Shown piece after piece: positions 61,860-64,000 of a DNA stretch of 64,000 bases. The notes under the pieces were generated by a model. It worked only from the letters and a program-made list of their open reading frames with translations, did no database searches and was not told the origin of the DNA. The stretch is from Flavobacteriales bacterium 33_180_T64. GTDB taxonomy: Bacteria; Bacteroidota; Bacteroidia; Flavobacteriales; Flavobacteriaceae. Location: the NCBI GenBank assembly GCA_002162685.1, contig MAAQ01000012.1:186001-250000 (forward strand). The letters are read 5' to 3'. The stretch's first letter is position 1, and each line of letters begins with the position of its first letter. The position numbers were made by a program, and so were the translations under genes.

Positions 61860-62189
61860 ATGAGAAGAGATGTTTTTCAAGCCATTGCTGATCCCGTTAG
61901 AAGAGATATTATTGAGCTAATAGCCAACGAATCTTTAACTGTGAATGACGTAGCTGAACACTTTGAAATCAGTAGACCAGCGATTTCAAAACACATAAAA
62001 ATTCTAAATGAATGCGGCATTATTGAAATTAACAAGAAAGGCAGAGCGCGTTATTGCATGATTCAGCCTCAAAACCTATTACCCGCGTTTTTGTGGATTG
62101 AGCAATATAAAAAGCTATGGGAAGACAAAATAGATTCATTCGAGAATTACTTAACAAAATTACAATCAAAAAACGAACATAATGGATAA
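61860..62189 (+). CDS. ArsR-family winged-helix repressor
   Basis: The 109-residue protein reads MRRDVFQAIADPVRRDIIEL (typical ArsR start) and has the recognition helix region LTVNDVAEHFEISRPAISKH followed by the wing NKKGRARYCMIQPQNL. It lacks the metal-binding cysteine motif of the arsenic and zinc sensors (no ELCVCDL), so the signal is probably not a metal. It belongs to the group that is co-transcribed with an SRPBCC protein; its last eight bases overlap that gene. Two palindromes on its promoter suggest autoregulation. The SRPBCC partner may bind the inducer, but this is inference. Confidence 0.92.
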   Translation: MRRDVFQAIADPVRRDIIELIANESLTVNDVAEHFEISRPAISKHIKILNECGIIEINKKGRARYCMIQPQNLLPAFLWIEQYKKLWEDKIDSFENYLTKLQSKNEHNG

Positions 62190-62646
62190 TACAAACAGAA
62201 CAGTTACCATAAAACGGACTTTTAACGCTCCTATTGAATTAGTATGGAACGCATGGACCACACCTGAACATATTGCACAATGGTGGAGCCCTAAAGGTAT
62301 GACAACAAAAATAGTGGAACACACTTTTGAAATAGGTGGCAAATGGAAGTATGCCATGCCAATGCCTGATGGAAATGAATTTATTGCAGAAGGAGTTTAC
62401 ACTAAAATAGTTGAGCTAGAAAAAATTTATTCTTCTGCCAATTTTAGACCTATGACTGAAGGTGTAGAGATTCAATCTATTTTCAAAAAAAATGGCAATA
62501 AAACTGATTTTACATTTCATGTTATACACCCAACAGAGGCTTATAAAATTCAACAAGAAAAAATGGGGATATTAAATGGCTGGGGTTCTGTTTTCACTAG
62601 ACTAGATGAATTTTTAAACAATAAATTAAAAACAACACGAGTATGA
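62182..62646 (+). CDS. SRPBCC (AHSA1) ligand-binding protein of the ArsR operon
   Basis: The 154-residue protein reads TVTIKRTFNAPIELVWNAWT, then TPEHIAQWWSPKGMTTKIVE, the loop EIGGKWKYAMPMPDGNEF, and ends with the helix LNGWGSVFTRLDEFL. It is a START-like fold with a hydrophobic cavity. Its start overlaps the ArsR gene by eight bases and its stop overlaps the next gene by four (ATGA), so all three are translated as a unit. It probably binds the small molecule connected with the regulator; identity unknown. Confidence 0.9.
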   Translation: MDNTNRTVTIKRTFNAPIELVWNAWTTPEHIAQWWSPKGMTTKIVEHTFEIGGKWKYAMPMPDGNEFIAEGVYTKIVELEKIYSSANFRPMTEGVEIQSIFKKNGNKTDFTFHVIHPTEAYKIQQEKMGILNGWGSVFTRLDEFLNNKLKTTRV

Positions 62647-62882
62647 AAACAATGACTTGCAAACAATTAGGTGGCGCCTGTAACAAAGAGTTTCACGCCA
62701 ATACATTTGAAGAAATTGCAGAGCTAAGCAAAAAACACGGCATGGAAATGTTTCATAAAAACGATGAACTACATTTAAAAGCAATGAGTAACATGCAAGA
62801 GCTAATGAATTCACCCGAAGCTATGAAAACTTGGTTTGATAATAAAAGAAAAGAATTCGAAGACCTCACAGCGAGCAATTAA
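62643..62882 (+). CDS. DUF1059-like small protein
   Basis: The 79-residue protein reads MTCKQLGGACNKEFHANTFE, with two cysteines in CKQLGGAC, and ends in a helical part (MQELMNSPEAMKTWFDNKRK). The start resembles DUF1059 (C-x-LGG-x-C-D). It overlaps the SRPBCC gene by four bases and ends the operon before a strong terminator. Function unknown; Cys-x6-Cys at the N-terminus could bind a metal or take part in redox chemistry. Confidence 0.75.
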   Translation: MKTMTCKQLGGACNKEFHANTFEEIAELSKKHGMEMFHKNDELHLKAMSNMQELMNSPEAMKTWFDNKRKEFEDLTASN

Positions 62883-62906
62883 TTCATATGAACTTGCGCT
62901 AAAAAT

Positions 62907-62938
62907 AAAAAGCACAATCTTTAAAGATTGTGCTTTTT
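62907..62938. terminator. Bidirectional terminator between the ArsR operon and the E2 gene
   Basis: A perfect 32-base palindrome (AAAAAGCACAATCTTT and its complement) with A and T runs on both ends. It lies 24 bases after the plus-strand stop and 21 bases after the minus-strand stop, so it serves both convergent units. Confidence 0.92.
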
Positions 62939-62959
62939 ATTTTATAATTTATTTGCTTT

Positions 62960-64000
62960 TTAGATCTCTCTATCAGAATCCCAAGCCTCTAAATAATCTT
63001 TAACTGCTTTTACAAATTGACCGCCTAATGCACCATTTACAACTCTATGGTCATAAGAGTGAGACAGGAACATTCTGTAACGAATACCAATAAAATCACC
63101 ATCTGGTGTTTCTACAACAGCAGGCACTTTTCTAATAGCACCAAGCGCTAAAATCCCAACTTGTGGCTGGTTAATAATAGGCGTTCCCATAATACTACCA
63201 AAAGTACCAACGTTTGTCACGGTATACGTACCTCCTGAAATATCATCTGGTTTCAATTTATTATCTCTTGCACGGCCTGCTAAATCATTTACTTTTTTAG
63301 TCATGCCAACTAAATTCAATTGGTCTGCATCTTTAATGACAGGCACGATCAAATTACCATTTGGTAAGGCAGCTGCCATACCTAAATTGATATGTTTTTT
63401 CTTAATAATTGTATCGCCTTGTAATGAAATATTCATCATTGGAAAATCACGTAACGCTTTAGCTACTGCTTCCATAAAAATTGGCGTAAAGGTTAAGTTT
63501 TCTCCTTCACGCTTTTTGAAATCGTCTTTAACTTTCTTTCTCCAGTTCCATATGTTAGTTACATCGGCTTCAATAAAACTTTGTACATGAGCTGATGTTT
63601 GTACAGACTCAACCATATGATGCGCAATTAATTTGCCCATTCTTGTCATTTCCATAATTTCATCACCTCCACTTACTACAACAGGAGTTGAAACAGTCTT
63701 TTTGGCTGCTCCATTAGACTGGACAACAGCAACTTTTGGAGTTTCTTTCGCTTCTACTTTTACTTGCTTTGGTTGTGAACTTCTGGTCTCTAAGTAAGCT
63801 AAAATATCATTTTTAGTAACACGTCCATCTTTTCCTGAACCAGGCATTGTATCTAATTCCTCTTGAGAAACGCCTTCTTTCTTAGCTATATTTCGTACTA
63901 ATGGAGAGTAAAAACGATCTCCAGAACTCACTATTGATGTAGCAGATTCTTGAGCAACAACAACTGTTTTTTCTACTTGAGCAACCGCTTCAGATGTGGC
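62960..64000 (-). CDS. 2-oxoacid dehydrogenase dihydrolipoyl acyltransferase (E2), 5' end outside the window
   Basis: The frame is open without a stop to the right edge, so the gene is partial; the GTG near 63931 is internal. Visible parts are a linker (VAQVEKTVVVAQESA), the peripheral-subunit-binding domain (PLVRNIAKKEGVSQEELDTM ... GSGKDGRVTKNDILAYL), a second linker, and the catalytic domain with MGKLIAHHMVESVQTSAHV, TNVGTFGSIMGTPIINQPQ and the active-site SYDHRVVNGALGG. The lipoyl domain lies beyond the edge. Which complex (branched-chain, 2-oxoglutarate or pyruvate) cannot be told; in Flavobacteriaceae a form with this end (WDSDREI) is usually named E2 of the branched-chain type. Confidence 0.93.
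   Translation of the reverse strand, partial: ATSEAVAQVEKTVVVAQESATSIVSSGDRFYSPLVRNIAKKEGVSQEELDTMPGSGKDGRVTKNDILAYLETRSSQPKQVKVEAKETPKVAVVQSNGAAKKTVSTPVVVSGGDEIMEMTRMGKLIAHHMVESVQTSAHVQSFIEADVTNIWNWRKKVKDDFKKREGENLTFTPIFMEAVAKALRDFPMMNISLQGDTIIKKKHINLGMAAALPNGNLIVPVIKDADQLNLVGMTKKVNDLAGRARDNKLKPDDISGGTYTVTNVGTFGSIMGTPIINQPQVGILALGAIRKVPAVVETPDGDFIGIRYRMFLSHSYDHRVVNGALGGQFVKAVKDYLEAWDSDREI

Noticed and set aside
63303-63590. Plus-strand frame of 95 codons opposite E2
   Set aside because: Antisense to the conserved catalytic domain; composition follows the complement of that gene.

Overview
The window looks like chromosomal DNA of a member of the Bacteroidota, most probably a marine member of the Flavobacteriaceae. 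The evidence is low GC, almost no Shine-Dalgarno sequences, repeated Bacteroidota-type promoter boxes (TTG, about 20 bases, TAnnTTTG), a subtilisin with a type IX secretion C-terminal domain, a SecA without the C-terminal zinc motif, a bacillithiol gene, an S12 methylthiotransferase, and Bacteroidota-restricted small families (DUF2795-like, DUF4295, DUF2911). The genus cannot be fixed from the sequence alone. No rRNA, tRNA, CRISPR array, insertion sequence, phage gene or integrase was seen.

Left part (1-11.7 kb, all on the minus strand): a surface-polysaccharide locus. Reading from its promoter near 11.69 kb, the order is outer-membrane export lipoprotein (Wza type), tyrosine autokinase/co-polymerase (Wzc type), initiating phosphoglycosyl transferase, UDP-sugar dehydrogenase and 4-epimerase (WbpO/WbpP type), family 2 glycosyltransferase, methyltransferase, multi-spanning glycosyltransferase, a hairpin, ABC exporter permease and ATPase (Wzm/Wzt type), and a sulfotransferase-like gene cut by the left edge. 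Together they could make, modify and export an acidic (GalNAcA-type), perhaps sulfated, glycan.

Middle part (11.8-31.7 kb): an Uup-type ABC-F ATPase with a methyltransferase; a LolD/MacB-type ATPase followed by two tiny membrane-protein ORFs; a cobalamin adenosyltransferase (its functional partner MeaB lies 11 kb away); a DUF2795-like gene; secA with a palindromic repeat in its leader; a phosphatidylserine-decarboxylase-like enzyme facing a cytoplasmic M23-fold protein; a class C beta-lactamase-fold lipoprotein; an ECF sigma/anti-sigma pair followed by a highly repetitive exported protein; then DUF2911, MeaB, an epimerase, and a MATE-small protein-PAP2 operon.

Right part (31.7-64 kb): mostly housekeeping genes (mnmA, yidC, pyrG, guaA, bshC, rimO, rpmB-rpmG-DUF4295, ftsY, cinA, an exonuclease) mixed with exported proteins (PD40 protein, subtilisin, MORN-like protein, LysM/PBP1 protein, M14 peptidase, lipoproteins). 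A 390-base divergent spacer at 31.7-32.1 kb may encode a small RNA. Near the right end an ArsR-SRPBCC-DUF1059-like operon carries two near-identical 16-bp palindromic operators placed on its promoter. The window ends inside a 2-oxoacid dehydrogenase E2 gene. The strongest unexplained items are the 19-residue/heptad/tripeptide repeat protein linked to the ECF sigma factor, the ArsR operator pair, the twin micro-ORFs, the candidate RNA, and the hexanucleotide-repeat tyrosine tail of the autokinase.
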